Origin: Cryptomeria japonica | Lineage: Eukaryota; Streptophyta; Pinopsida; Cupressales; Cupressaceae | Length of the DNA stretch: 64,000 nt | NCBI RefSeq assembly: GCF_030272615.1 | Contig: NC_081408.1 | Coordinates: 67,993,546-68,057,545 of the forward strand | Direction of reading: 5' to 3' | Shown here: positions 8,398 through 20,206 of the stretch, one piece after another | Position numbering within the stretch: position 1 is the stretch's first letter | Layout of the letters: every line of letters starts with the position of its first letter | Position numbers and translations under genes: made by a program | Notes under the pieces: generated by a model | Seen by the model: the letters and a program-made list of their open reading frames with translations, nothing else | Told to the model about the DNA's origin: nothing | Database searches by the model: none

Positions 8398-11157
8398 CAT
8401 GTTCTTTAACAGTTCCTCGATATACTGAATCAGATCGTTAGCCTGGCTTATACCATCGAATTTCTTTAGCAAACTCATAAAATCAGTCTCCATAGTAGTG
8501 GAAGATCCAGCAATGGTTTGTTGTTGAGAAGGCTGTGGCGGTGAAGAGAAGTTGGAAAGCACTGCAATATCTTCTTTCTGAGAAGGTTGTGATAAATGGG
8601 CATCGGTTCCTTTCATTCCGCAATAGAAATCCAGTAGTCCTCTCAACCCTTTTAATCCTTCTGGAACTTTCTTCACCCTCGGACACCTGACTAAATGGAA
8701 TTTCTCCAGGACGGCCATCGCTCCATCCTCCAAATCTGGCAACTCCTCTAAAAGAGGGAAATCTGATATAATTAGAAAGCGTAGCTTGGGAAACCCGGAT
8801 GACTTTCCAAACGCCTTGGGTACTTTTCTACAACTCTTATTACCCTCTAATCTCAGCTCTATCAAGTTAGGCATTGTTTCTAATGCCGGATAATCGATAC
8901 AATCACAATTAAATAATGTGAGTTGCCTCAGATTTGTTAGCATCCATACCCAACTCGGCACTGCAAATTTCCCCAAACAAAGTGTTTGGAGATCCTGGAG
9001 GGCAGTGATATTGTGCGGTAAATGCGATTCTATAGAGAAATGAGATTCTATTGACAGATAGCGCATCCTGAGTAGCTGAGCAAGGATTCCATCTTCGATA
9101 ATCTTCAGCTCCTTTTCATGGGTAACTTCTAGGCTTAACTCTTGGAGGCGGTTTAATTTGATAACATCCCCTAGCTTTAACAACCCATCCTCTTCAACAG
9201 AGAGGCTTAGTGGATCTGATCTCAGTACCCGCAAAGACACCAGCTCTGATATTCCCTTGGGCATATGACTCCGCAGCTCATCATTGCAATTCTTTATATT
9301 GAGATGTTGAAGACATCTGAGATCATTAATCCACTCAGGCAGCGTTTGCAGCTGTTGGCAATGACATAGATCGAGGAAGACGAGGCTCTTAAGACTTCTC
9401 ACACAAATTGGTATCTCCTTTATCTTTGTTGATGATAAATTTAAAAGCCTGAGAAGTTTTAGCTTTCCAACAAAGTCGGGCAATGTGGAGATGTTAGACT
9501 CGCTCAAGTCGAGAACCCTTAATAACCTCATAGGACTGAAGAAGTTTATCTCAATTCTCTCAATGAGATTTTTATATAGTAACAGAGTGCGAAGAGACCT
9601 GGGACAAGAAACCCTGCTGTGTTCCATGACCATATCATCTATCTCTTGTTTGGCCAGTAAAATTCTCTTCACAGATGTGACATCTTCGACAGCAAATGAA
9701 CATCTGTTTTCTTTAGACATCTCAATTGCCAAATCATACAGCAAGTCATGGATCTTGCAATATTTGATTAAACCCCAATCTTCCCACACTTCAAGTAAGC
9801 ACAGATTGGCCAACTGATATAAATATCCCCAAGCAACATCCCACTGATCTTCTCCCTGGGGAACGAATCCTTCCACTATCCAGAGATTTATGAGATATTC
9901 ACAATCTATTCTCTCAACCTCAGGAAAGAAGGACAAATAAGAAAAACAGGGCTTAAGAGCTGCGGGCAAAGAGTCATAACTCAATCTGAGAATCTCTATG
10001 ATGCGGTAATCGGGAGTAGTTACCTCTTTCTGTCGATGCACTTCCAACTCTTTGAGCCGAGACAATTTGGAGTTCCACTCGCTCGGTTCTGTGCAGCCTG
10101 AGAGTGACGCTGCTATTGTCTTGAGTGCCAATGGTAATCTCCCGCATTGCTTTTCAACTTCATGAGCTACCGCTTTAAGATGATGTGGTGGGAGATCCCC
10201 GTTATAATTAGAGAAGGCATACGCACAGAACAATTGCCAACTCTCGTCCTCGGATAAAAGCTCCATTTCATATATACAAGCTTCAAGGTTTTGGCCAACT
10301 CCCCTGTTTCTGGTTGTAACCACAATTTTACATTGGCTGTCATGGCCAATTGGAAGACCAAGGCTCCTAATGACGTTATCTTCTCGGGTTGCCCTCCAGA
10401 CGTCATCCAGCACGATAAGAGACTTTGTTTTTTGTAAATCGGCATGAATCAGCTCCGCCGCTCGCTTCTCACTTGCATCCTTTACTGCATCTTTTAAATA
10501 TCCCATGTGCGATGCTAGATCGCACTGTAATTTATGAACAGAATATGACTGGGACATGGAAAGCCAGATTGAATGCTCGTACCTTTGTTTGATTCTGTCG
10601 AAAAGGTTTTGGAGTAGAAACGTTTTCCCTGTTCCCCCGATCCCCACCACGGCAATGACTGGAACAGTTGATTCATCTAGCAAGGAAATGAGGTGCTGAA
10701 GCTTGGGCTCAATCGCTACAGGATGTGAATCCCTGAGCAGGAGACTATTTTCCTTCCACGCTGGACTGCTTGATGGTTTTTCGGAGGGAGACGGCACTAA
10801 ATCACGGAAAAGCTTCAGCTGCTTTCCATATTTGGTAATGAATCTGCTTCTTTCTTTCACTTCTTGAATTTTTTTAGCCATTTTATCCCGGGAAAATAAT
10901 TCATCACGATTGTAAACAACAAACTCTTCCACAATGTCCTCTGCATCCCAGGCAACGTCCCGAGCGTGGCGTAACCAATCCTTGACGTCGTCATCTTGTG
11001 CAAGAAGCGAATTTGCATAGTTCAAGCCACCACTTATGATTCTGAGTTCATTTTTTAACCAGTCAATATCCCGTGTGAAGCTGCAAATCAGGGCTGCCTC
11101 CTCAGCTGCTTGTTGAATTATCTTCTCAATAACATCTTGAGAAATTGCACCAGCCAT
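8398..11157 (-). CDS. CC-NB-ARC-LRR (CNL) disease-resistance protein, single long exon
   Basis: 920 codons. The start is taken at the ATG 11157-11155 (MAGAISQDVIEK), which fits the usual Rx-type coiled-coil N-terminus. The frame is open for another 58 codons upstream with unrelated residues. Domains: Rx_N coiled coil (1-115) with the EDVID-like motif DAEDIVEEF at 71-79; P-loop GIGGTGKT at 172-179; kinase-2 LIVLDDVW at 247-254 (tryptophan, CNL type); RNBS-B KIVVTTR at 277-283; GRLPLA at 339-344; RNBS-D CFSYLSFFP near 404-412; MHD variant as IHD at 469-471; LRRs from about 520 to 880; then a low-complexity Ser/Gln/Pro stretch and a final helix. No disruption is seen. The exon ends AAC ATG|GTAAGT, a strong donor. 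Ignoring it adds only VSYPRYF before a stop at 8374. Either ending is possible. It acts as an immune receptor. Confidence 0.92.
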
Positions 11158-11331
11158 CCTTGATCTGTTATTATTACCACTTAGAGGACACGTAAAATGA
11201 TCTCTCAAATAAGTATACAAGCCCACAGATCGAAATTGCTTAAGGATGCGTTTAAAAGAACAAACGTTAGAACTGTGTTCTATGTGAGAATAGCCCTGAA
11301 ACTCTACTGGGTAAAATGTCTTGTTGTACAA

Positions 11332-13866
11332 TTAAAAAGAGTCTTTGCTGTTGTGTAGTGTTTCCAGACGGAAAATAAAATGAAAATACAAGTGGCTGTT
11401 TACAGATTGACCGACACTGACAGCTCCATTTTACATTGAACGCATTGAAGGGACAGCTTTATTAAGTTGTATCAAGTGTATGTGGTTGCTTGTCATCCAT
11501 ATAATGAGTTGTGGTTGCTTGGCATTCATATAGTATGAGTTGTGGCATATATATAATATAATATCTATTATATAATTTATAATATCTATTATAATATGAT
11601 ATATGTTATATTATATAAATAAGATTATATAATATAATATATTTATGTGTGTTTTTTAGTCATAGAAAATCTATATGTGGGAGGTGATAGGGCTTGTTTT
11701 TTGTGTCGAGGTAGTTTGTTGAAAAATTTATGTTTTAGAACATTGGGTGGAAAACATTTGATACATAGGTAGTATACATAAAGCAAAATCTTTCACAAGT
11801 TTTGATTCATATTTACGCGAATAATTTTTATACATTAATTTTCAAATGTGTTTGCATTCACATGAAACTGCACCATTTGTTGAAACTAGTTCAACATTCC
11901 AATGACACAATGAGAATGATCTCAAAGTGGGAAGCCTTGTAGTTTAGATCAAACCTCCAAAGAAGGATGTCCTTTCTATACCTATATGCATGTGTTCACC
12001 CAATCAAACAGAGGAACTAAACCCTAACAATAGTCATATTTTACTAATCTAGCATGAAAAAGACAAAAGGAATGTAGAAAGGGAAAAGAGGTAATGCATC
12101 CATATTTAAATGAGTTTCCTCTTTGCTCATTAGAGCATATAGGACTAACAAAGTCACCTAAACTCGCATAGATCCCATTTAATAGTCCTCACATATGAAT
12201 ATGGAGGCAAGGGATTCAACATTCACTAAGAGAGAAGAGGATATCCATAGACAAATCTTGCAAATTATTTTTAACACAACATATATAACTAGAAAAGTAG
12301 TAAAATCATTCACATATGAAGGTAAGAAGAGCTTACACAACCTATAGAAAGTGAAAGGAGGTGAAAAAAATAAAACTTTATTGATTGAGAGGCATTGAGC
12401 TTGCTTACAATAATAGGGTTGCATAGGATGCAAGTCTTTAAAGAGAAATTGAGAAGGAAGCCTTTTACAAATAAAAATGAATTTGTAGTTTTCCTAGAAG
12501 AGGAAATTTGCATACTTCCATGAGGACCATGGAACCATGATTTTTTTTGTTGTTGCAAGGGTAGGGATGTCTTCTTGTCAAGGTTTTAATCATTTTAGTG
12601 ATCAAATCTATTATGTACCATATATTTTGAGTTCCTAAGGATAATGGGAGGCTATTTCCATCTATACATGTTGCTCTAGGCATTATTTTTGCTCAAAAGG
12701 GAGAAGCGCATTGGTGGGTGAGTAAATGCATGAACATTAATATCATTGCAAAGTTGTAAATGAAAGAAAAACATATTTTGTCATAGAAAATCTTTGTTGC
12801 TATTAGTAGAGGATTGGGGCATTTCTTATTTGTTTCACCATCAAACTTGTGAAAGGAACATAAAATCCTCTGATGCCTCAAGTGACAAAAAACCTTTTAT
12901 CACCCATGCTTGGCCAAGCCATTAGACCATCAAACTTGTACATCAAATTGCATACTTTCCAAGTCAAGAATGTAGGCAAGTCCACCTTTGATATCCCGAT
13001 GAAGCATTAATGCATTGGACATAAAGCCATCACATCACTGTTGAAATACTTGCCATGGAAAGGAAGATGAAACTTCTAAAACTTTGAAAGGGTGATAATT
13101 TAAGAAAAGGATGATATCAAAAGGGACGAGGATTTCTTAGAATGAATGATGTCAGCAAAGGAAAGATAAAGTTTCACACTTTCAAGGATGGATGATGAAA
13201 TATAGAAAAAGTGATCCTAGAATAACACATCTATTAACCTAGGATCAATTTCTTTTCTCATACAACATTAGAAGGTGTGAGTTGGCTTGACTTACTTTCC
13301 ACATGGAAGAGCCATGCTATCCTAGAATCATACTTCTATTGGTTGTAATTTGATTGGAATTGGATAAATGTGTGTGCAACGAACTAGGTTAAATAAGGAT
13401 AAATTGAGCAAGATTAATTGAACATAAAAAATATAGAACATAAATGTATTAGAGTAGTATAGATTTGGAAATGAATACAAAGAGGAACTCAGTGGTGTTT
13501 AAATTCAAAGTAGAAAGTGTTAGACACATATATTGGTTTCCCTATTATGAAGGTGATCGAAACTGACTAAGATGAGTTGGAATTTAGTTAGGAGGCTATG
13601 AAATGCTATCTCCTAAAGTTCATCCTAGAACAATAGGACAGGGGCATCCAATGAATTAGTTCAAGATTGTTTGCTTGTTCTATAACAACTTGTAATAGTA
13701 TGCTCTACACTCATGTACCACTTTCACTATTGGATCTAAAAATGTACTCACAATAAATGAGGAAGAAGGGTTGTGTTGTATAGGAGCTAGCCTAAGTCAA
13801 AACCTATATTGGTGTTCCCACCTCGACAACAACTATAATGATAAAAAAAAGTTTGTTCTTAGGGAC
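11332..13866. other. Non-coding region upstream of the CNL
   Basis: About 2.5 kb with no supportable gene. It includes the 5' flank of the CNL and an AT-rich stretch (see next entry). Short ORFs in it have no recognisable motifs. Confidence 0.6.
11536..11643. repeat. AT-rich low-complexity repeat
   Basis: Runs of TATAATAT and ATCTATTATA variants for about 110 bp, almost without G or C. It lies about 0.4 kb upstream of the CNL start. Confidence 0.8.
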
Positions 13867-13871
13867 GATAG
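13867..13871. repeat. Target-site duplication of Gypsy F, left
   Basis: GATAG, repeated at 17956-17960 immediately after the right LTR. Confidence 0.85.
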
Positions 13872-15208
13872 TGATGCAGAGGTAGGGTTCAATAAATTGT
13901 TTCAACCCAACTAAACAATTACCAACTTCCTAGGATCATGGATGAACCTACTTCTCTCACAGCTAGGCCTATAGCCTAGTAGCCCTCCAAAATGACTATT
14001 TTGGTCATATATTTTGACCCAAACCTGATATCAACAAGGTAAGAATCTTTTTGGATACCCTTTTGGAAGATACAAAATATATCCCAAAATGAGGTGGGTT
14101 TTTGTTTTGGAACAAATGACTCAATAATTGACTGGTAATTTGAAACTTGGCCTAATTAGTACAATAGATTGAGTTTTTTGGGCATAATTTATTGTGAAAA
14201 CCTCTTGGGATCAAAACAAAAACATTTTGGGATACCCTTCTTTTCATTTTAAAACATATGTAAAACTTAGGTAGGGTTACTTTGGACCAAACTCTTCAAA
14301 ACTTGACTGCCATGTCGTGCCCAAGGGCTAATTAGGCTAGGTAGCAAGAGGGTTTATTGGTTCTATATGTTCCAAGACCTAGATCACCTTAAAAAATACT
14401 CAAACATATCATTTTTGAACTGTTCATTATTACTAAACTACCTCCCATTCATTCCCATTATCATTTCTTCAAACTCTAACCTCTAACCACCTCTTCTTGC
14501 ACAAAAACACATTGTTTCAATAGGGCTTCCTCATACCATTTGCAAACCTTCTTCATAATTCCTAAAACCTTGGGAAATCATCAAACATCTAAAAACATAC
14601 TTTCTCACAAATTTTGAATGGTTTTCAAAGGTGGAAACTCAAGATATGAATTTTTCTTCAAAACTGGAACCTTAATTTCTAAACAGGGCTACTAGGAAGA
14701 TTGCCTTGTTAGACAAATCAAATGAACTTATCTTTTGGACTGGCGGGAATAAAAAATGTCTAAAATTAAATTATATTTCCATCCATGTAAGTTTCAGGTC
14801 TGTACTATTCCTTATATGGCTGTACAACACAAATTACAGCCATTTTTTACAAAAAAATAATGAGTTTATTAATTTCAATTTGCATCCAAACAACCACCAA
14901 CCTTGTGATCGACCATACAAAGTCTTTTTATACCTTTTCACCTCAAAACTAACTAATATAACTGAATTTTAGACTTACATGACTGTTGGCCTTCCTTACT
15001 TTTACAATTTTGCACTTTTTGCCATATTGACAACTTTTTGGCAATTTTTGCAACTTTTAAATTATTTGCCAAAAAGAACTCAAATTGACTCAAGACATCA
15101 AGAATGGCCTATTATGGCCTTATTACATGACTTTAGAGACTCTAAACACAAAACTTCATTTGTGACACTATTTACCAAAAAAAAAATGACCTTGGTGCTC
15201 CTGCACCA
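13872..15208 (-). repeat. Gypsy F 3' LTR
   Basis: About 1.34 kb, the downstream LTR in element orientation. It aligns along its whole length with 16689-17955, with scattered substitutions and a few indels. The two small ORFs in it are not conserved between the copies. Confidence 0.88.
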
Positions 15209-15883
15209 TACAACCAGCCTAAAAAAACTCATGTCACATGAGGACTGTACTACCTTGAATCTTGCTCCTTTACAACATCTCCTTGACCTTAAAATTCTCC
15301 CTTATCTAGTTGTCATTTCCATTTGGTCAATTACTAAAAAATTGCATCATCCTTTATACCTTTGAACTTGCTTTCTCCTTGCCATTGTCTCATGCTTGCA
15401 AACTGGCCCGTTAGTTGTCTTCTACCCTTTGCCTCTTCAAAATTGATGTTGCTCTTGTCTTCATACCCACAAACAAGTCCTTACCAATTGTCCCATGAAT
15501 GTCCTTCTTCCTTACCTTCGCTACATACACAAACTCATCCATTTTCTTTTGTCAAACAACCTTGTTCACTTCACTACTTGTCTTCGCATCTATTCTTAGG
15601 TTCCCTGTCCTTAGAACCCTGCATAATCAGGTCCACAAACCTCTGTCATGGAATAATATGACTTCCCTCCAACCTCACTTTGAATTAATGGTGAAAGCAC
15701 TGTCCTAACCACAATATCTTCATGCTTCTCCGATCCATTTGGAGTCTTCATCAACAACTCACCTTTGGTCTTCTCTTAGCCTTTCTTTGCTATCACCACA
15801 ACATTTCTTCTCTCCAATACTGAAACACTCTTCAAACTTACCATCTTATCAAGTTCATAATCTACTATATTGGCATATTGAAA

Positions 15884-16590
15884 CTATCCACAAAATTGTT
15901 TTGTAATCGAAGGACAAAACACTGCCCCTACCACAATCTCATCACACTTTCCCAATCTAACTTGGGTCTCCTCAAGGAATTTATCCTTGATCTTATCTTT
16001 CTCAAATTCTATCACTAACTCATCATCTTTTCCTTCTAAACTTGTTGTCTTGACATCTTTTTCCTTTGTAGTGGCTATACATTCTTCATTTTTGTCTTCC
16101 TCAAACTTCATAAACTCCTTCTTGCCAAACATGATTACTGTTTCTTCTTTTGTCTATTCCTTAGAACTCTCCTGTAATGGTGTTAGTGTAAAAGTGGTTC
16201 CATCCTTTTCTATAGTGTAAGTATTATATAGGTCCCATCATATATGGCATGTATATCATATTGCCATGGTCTTCCAAATTACAAATGACAACAACTCATA
16301 GGTACCACATCACAAAGAACTTTAACCTTATAGCCACCAATACTAAATTCAATAAAATCTTGTTTGCTTACCAAAATTGATTGATTATCATTCAACCAAG
16401 ATTCTTTATACGATGCTTCATGAGGAATCCTTTCTAAATTCAGTTTATCCACCATTTCTATGGAAACCATGTTGTCAGTAGAACTAGAATATATCACAAC
16501 TTTATATACCTTTTCTTTGCATTCACGGGTTGTTCTAAATAGTGATCTTCTTCGAGTCATCTCCTTCAACCCATCATATCTTTCTTTCAA
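15884..16590 (-). pseudogene. Gypsy F retropepsin region (remnant)
   Basis: From 16590 downward the frame gives a Ty3/Gypsy aspartic-protease segment: VYKVVIYSSSTDNMVSIEMV (family form VVIDSGSTDNLVS), then SWLNDNQSILVSKQ, VKVLCDVVPMSCCHL, a stop, and FGRPWQYD. The catalytic D-S/T-G is changed (YSS), so the enzyme is dead. Downstream (16132-15884) is a Lys/Glu-rich spacer (FGKKEFMKFEEDKNEECI) of the type found between protease and RT in this lineage. The following pol domains are missing. Confidence 0.8.
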
Positions 16591-16669
16591 TTCTCTATTT
16601 CTTTTGCCATCTTATCCTTTCAACTTCCACAACTCAAACTGCAACTTTTCACCTTCAAATGATCTAATT

Positions 16670-16686
16670 CCTAAGCTCTAATACCA
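16670..16686 (-). other. Gypsy F primer binding site
   Basis: On the minus strand TGGTATTAGAGCTTAG, close to the initiator-Met tRNA complement TGGTATCAGAGC. It is 2 bases from the LTR edge and fixes the element's orientation. Confidence 0.8.
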
Positions 16687-16688
16687 AT

Positions 16689-17955
16689 TGATGCAGAGGT
16701 AGGGTTTAGTAACTTATTTCAACCCAACTAAACAATTACCAACTTTCTAGGAGCATGGATGAACCTACTTCTCTCACAATTAGGCCTATAGCCTAGTAGC
16801 CCTCCAAAATGACTATTCTAGTCATAGCTTTTGACCTGAAATGAGGTGGGGTTGTTTTGGAACAAATGACTCAATAATTGATTGGTAATCTGAAACTCGG
16901 CCTAATTGGTACAACAAATTGAGTTTTTGAGGCATAATTTCTTGTGTAGACATCTTGGGAAAAAAACAAACATTTTGGGATACCCCTTTTGTCATTTTAC
17001 AACATATATAAAACTTGGGTAGGTTAACTTTGGACCAAACTCTTCAAAACTTGACTGCTATGTTGTGCCCAAGGGCTAATTAGGCTAGGTAGCAAGAGGG
17101 TTTATTGGTTCTATATGTTCCAAGACCCAAATCACCATAAAATTTCTTTGAACATATCATATTTGACATGTTCATGCTTACTAAACCACCTCCCATTCAT
17201 TCCCATGATTATTTCTTCAAACTCTAGCCTCTAACCACCTCTTCTTACATAAAAACACACTGTTTCAACCTAGGGCTTCCTGATACCATATGCAAACCTT
17301 CTTCATAACTCCTAAAACCTTGGGAAATTATCAAAAACCTAAAAAAATACTTTCTCACAAATTTGGAAGGGTTTTCAATGATGGAAATTCAAGATATGAA
17401 TTTTCTTCAAAATTGGAACCTTAATTTCTAAATAGGGCTGCTAGGAAGATTGCCTTCTTAGAAAAATCAAATGATCTTATCTTTTGGACTAGTAAGAACA
17501 AAAAATGTTTGAAATTAATTTATCTTTCCAACCATGTAAGTTGCAGGTACATACCATTTTGTATATGGCCATACAACACAAATTACAATCATTCTTTGCA
17601 AGAAAACAATGAGTTTATTGATTCCAATTTGCATCCAAATGGCCACCAACCTTGTGGTCGACCATACAAATTATTTTTAAACCTTTTCACCTCAAAACTA
17701 ATTAATATAACTAACTTTAAAACTTACATGACCGTTGGCCTTCCTTACTTTTGTAATTTTGCATTTTTTGCCATATTGATAACTTTTTGGTAATTTTTGC
17801 AACTTTTACATTATTTGCCAAATGAACTCAAATTGACTCAAGACATCAAGAATGTTCTAGTATGGCCTTATTACATTACTTTAGAGACTATAAACATAAA
17901 ACTTCCTTTGAGACACTTTACCAAAAAATAAAATGGCCTTGGTGCTCCTGCACTA
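16689..17955 (-). repeat. Gypsy F 5' LTR
   Basis: About 1.27 kb, the upstream LTR in element orientation, paired with 13872-15208. It ends CACTA on the plus strand, directly followed by the GATAG duplication. Confidence 0.88.
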
Positions 17956-17960
17956 GATAG

Positions 17961-20206
17961 AGGCTAAATAATAATGAAAGGATGAAATGACAAGTTACCT
18001 TAGGTATGAAACCCTCTCATGGATTTCCACATAAAGTCTAGTGATGTATTCTTCCTTGAGTTTGTACAAGTGTTATTGCATGGAACGAATCGATACTTGA
18101 TTGTAGATTTGTTGTAATGATGTTGTAGATCTTGTAGCTTGCTACTCTTTGATTGCTCTAGATTTGAATTAGATTGAAACTCTTCTTAGAATCTATTTAA
18201 CTTTCTAACTAATAGAAGATGTTTTCTCTATAGGAATCACAAGGCTAATTTCAACTATAAGCCAACACAAAATGATCAAGTACAAAGATCAAGACAAGAT
18301 TTCAAAATGTAACGATTGACATTTGTAGTCCAAGTTTTTTTGAGAAATTTTAGTGGGACTAAGGAGATTTGGGTGTCCTATTCTTCCTAAAATAACCTCC
18401 TTGAAAAGAAATTATGTCATAATTTGGCATTTGATGACGATTAAGTTGCAGGATTAACCACAAAGTTCTAGAGTAGAATAGGGCACAAATAGGCTTAAAA
18501 AGATCTAAGAAAAGTCACACTAAAATAGGTGCCAAATATAGTATGAAACTATCGAGGTATACAATTTATAACACTACAAATAGAACAAGATGTCAAAAAG
18601 GGGAATAGTTGAAAGTTCAAAATACTTAGAGGAATTTGGAGTGGACTAAGGAAATGTCAAGGAGTTAACCTTTAGGTAATGGAAGGTTAATATGGCAAGT
18701 CCAATGAGGATGAAGAGAGGAAGAAGTCTGACAAGTCGAGGATTAAAGAGACAAATATTCAAGGAGTCAGGAAAATGGATACCAAGGGATGGGTTACTAG
18801 GGAAGTTCCAAACTTTGATAGGTAAATGGCTTAGGCTTATAGAAAATTTTTGGGCTTCATTGATTATGAGTGCTATGTAATTAAGGGAAACTAAGAGAAA
18901 CCTTGATAATTTGAAGGTCCGACAAACTTGATAGTAGGGGAAAATTAACTTCTGGACTTTGGCGATTAGAAATACTAAGGAATGGTACAAAGAGATGAAA
19001 ATCTTTGAAAATCTATCACAATGACAATTAGGCTATATTCAAACTTTGGACTTCATGGATCAAGAGTGTTTCAAAGAGGTGCAATTACAAATGAAACCTC
19101 GACAATCCAAAAAGGTTGACAAAAGACACTTAAACATTGTCTTAGATTTTGAACTTTGAAATAGGAGATAGTGAATGAATGGTATGAAAGCAAGGAATAC
19201 TTGAACCATTTGAAAGGATGAAAAAGTCAATACTTCTTGAATTTTAGATTTTTTGGAATAGTGGTGCTAAGGAATGGTATAGGAGGAAGTGAAACTTTGA
19301 CAGTCCAAGAGGTCAATAAATTCAACATTTAGGCAATTTCACAAGGCCTTGAGGTGACTAGTTGGTATTGGAAGAGACTATATGAATATGTAAGAAAGCA
19401 TGCAAATTAGACAACTTTTACATAGCCAATTTTAAAGATTTTTTTAACTTGAGCAACTAGCTAAAGATATGATTTTTGAAAATCAATTTTTTTGGAATTT
19501 CTTTTTTAAAAATAGAGATCCAAATTTTTTAACTTTTTAAAGCATAATCGTACCCAAATTTTTTATTTTTATAGAAAAAAAATTAGAAATCTATTTGATT
19601 TTGAGGAAAAATTTTAAAACCTGATCACAAAAAAAACATTGTATATATGCACATAGATCGAGAAGTTATAATAAGATGACACAAATTCCTATGCAAGGAT
19701 CTTGCCACTAAAATGTTTTTTTTTTCTAACTTGTCAGGTCTTGGAAAATTGATAGTTGATATTTATGCTTTTGGCCATTTTTAACATGATGTTGACCCAA
19801 ATTGAACCCAAAAGGTACTAAAAGATTTCTCAAACTTGGATCTCTCAAAATTTGGATAGGAACTTAACAAATTTTGAGCTCTGATGACATGTTGGAGTTA
19901 TTTATTGAGCTCCATAAGCCCACAAATTGCCTACAAGAAAAAAGTCTATCACAAATGGAGATCAAACAAGATAGATTTGCTCAACAACCTAAGAATTATA
20001 TTGATGCATAAAATATTAAGTACAAATGAATAAAATGAATCCCTATAGAAAGGATAAAGAAACCTTGGATGAAATCCCTAGAGAAAGATTAAAAGAGAGT
20101 TTGACAAGTGTCATCGTTATAATGAATGAGATAATTTGTTCTAAATAAAACTCAATCTAATAAAATAAAAAGCACTCCTAAGTTTAGCTTAAGTTAATAA
20201 AGTAAT
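17961..20206. other. Non-coding region between Gypsy F and Copia A
   Basis: About 2.2 kb with no supportable gene. Several loosely similar phrases recur (such as AACTTTGA followed by CCAAGAGGTCAA or TCGACAATCC), which may be the wreck of an old repeat. No domain is recognisable on either strand. Confidence 0.5.

Larger units (their letters stand above)
1..11157 (-). other. Composite NLR locus: CNL exon followed in phase by TNL-type exons
   Basis: Gene model for the whole minus-strand NLR region. Proposed exons in order of transcription: 11157-8398, 7969-7871, 7462-7152, 5213-4596, 4503-3427 (with a frameshift near 3698), 3281-2979, and 1237 to beyond base 1. Introns begin with GT and end with AG. 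Phases agree at each junction: 0, 0, 2, 2, 0, 0. No AATAAA is seen on the minus strand in the 428-bp intron after the CNL exon, so I see no obvious poly(A) signal separating the two NLR halves. This supports, but does not prove, one double-NLR transcript. The alternative is two tandem genes, the second starting at an unrecognised exon or at an internal ATG in 7969-7871. NLRs are cytoplasmic or nuclear immune receptors that sense pathogen effectors. Exons are described one by one below. Confidence 0.5.
13872..17955 (-). mobile_element. Gypsy F: internally deleted Ty3/Gypsy element
   Basis: 4.1-kb element with LTRs at 13872-15208 and 16689-17955 and only 1.48 kb between them. It is oriented on the minus strand: the primer binding site (minus-strand TGGTATTAGAGCTTAG, initiator-Met type) lies next to the right LTR. 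LTRs begin TGATGCAG on the plus strand. The left one ends CACCA and the right one CACTA, a C-to-T change of the expected CA end. GATAG target duplications flank it. Inside, only a protease piece and a charged spacer remain. RT, RNase H and integrase are deleted. Many differences between the LTRs point to an old insertion. Confidence 0.9.

Noticed and set aside
9485-9817. Plus-strand 110-codon ORF
   Set aside because: Antisense to the CNL LRR/MHD region and without recognisable domains.
11158-11331. In-frame 58-codon N-terminal extension of the CNL
   Set aside because: Residues before MAGAIS do not resemble any CNL N-terminus. The ATG at 11157 gives the normal Rx-type start.
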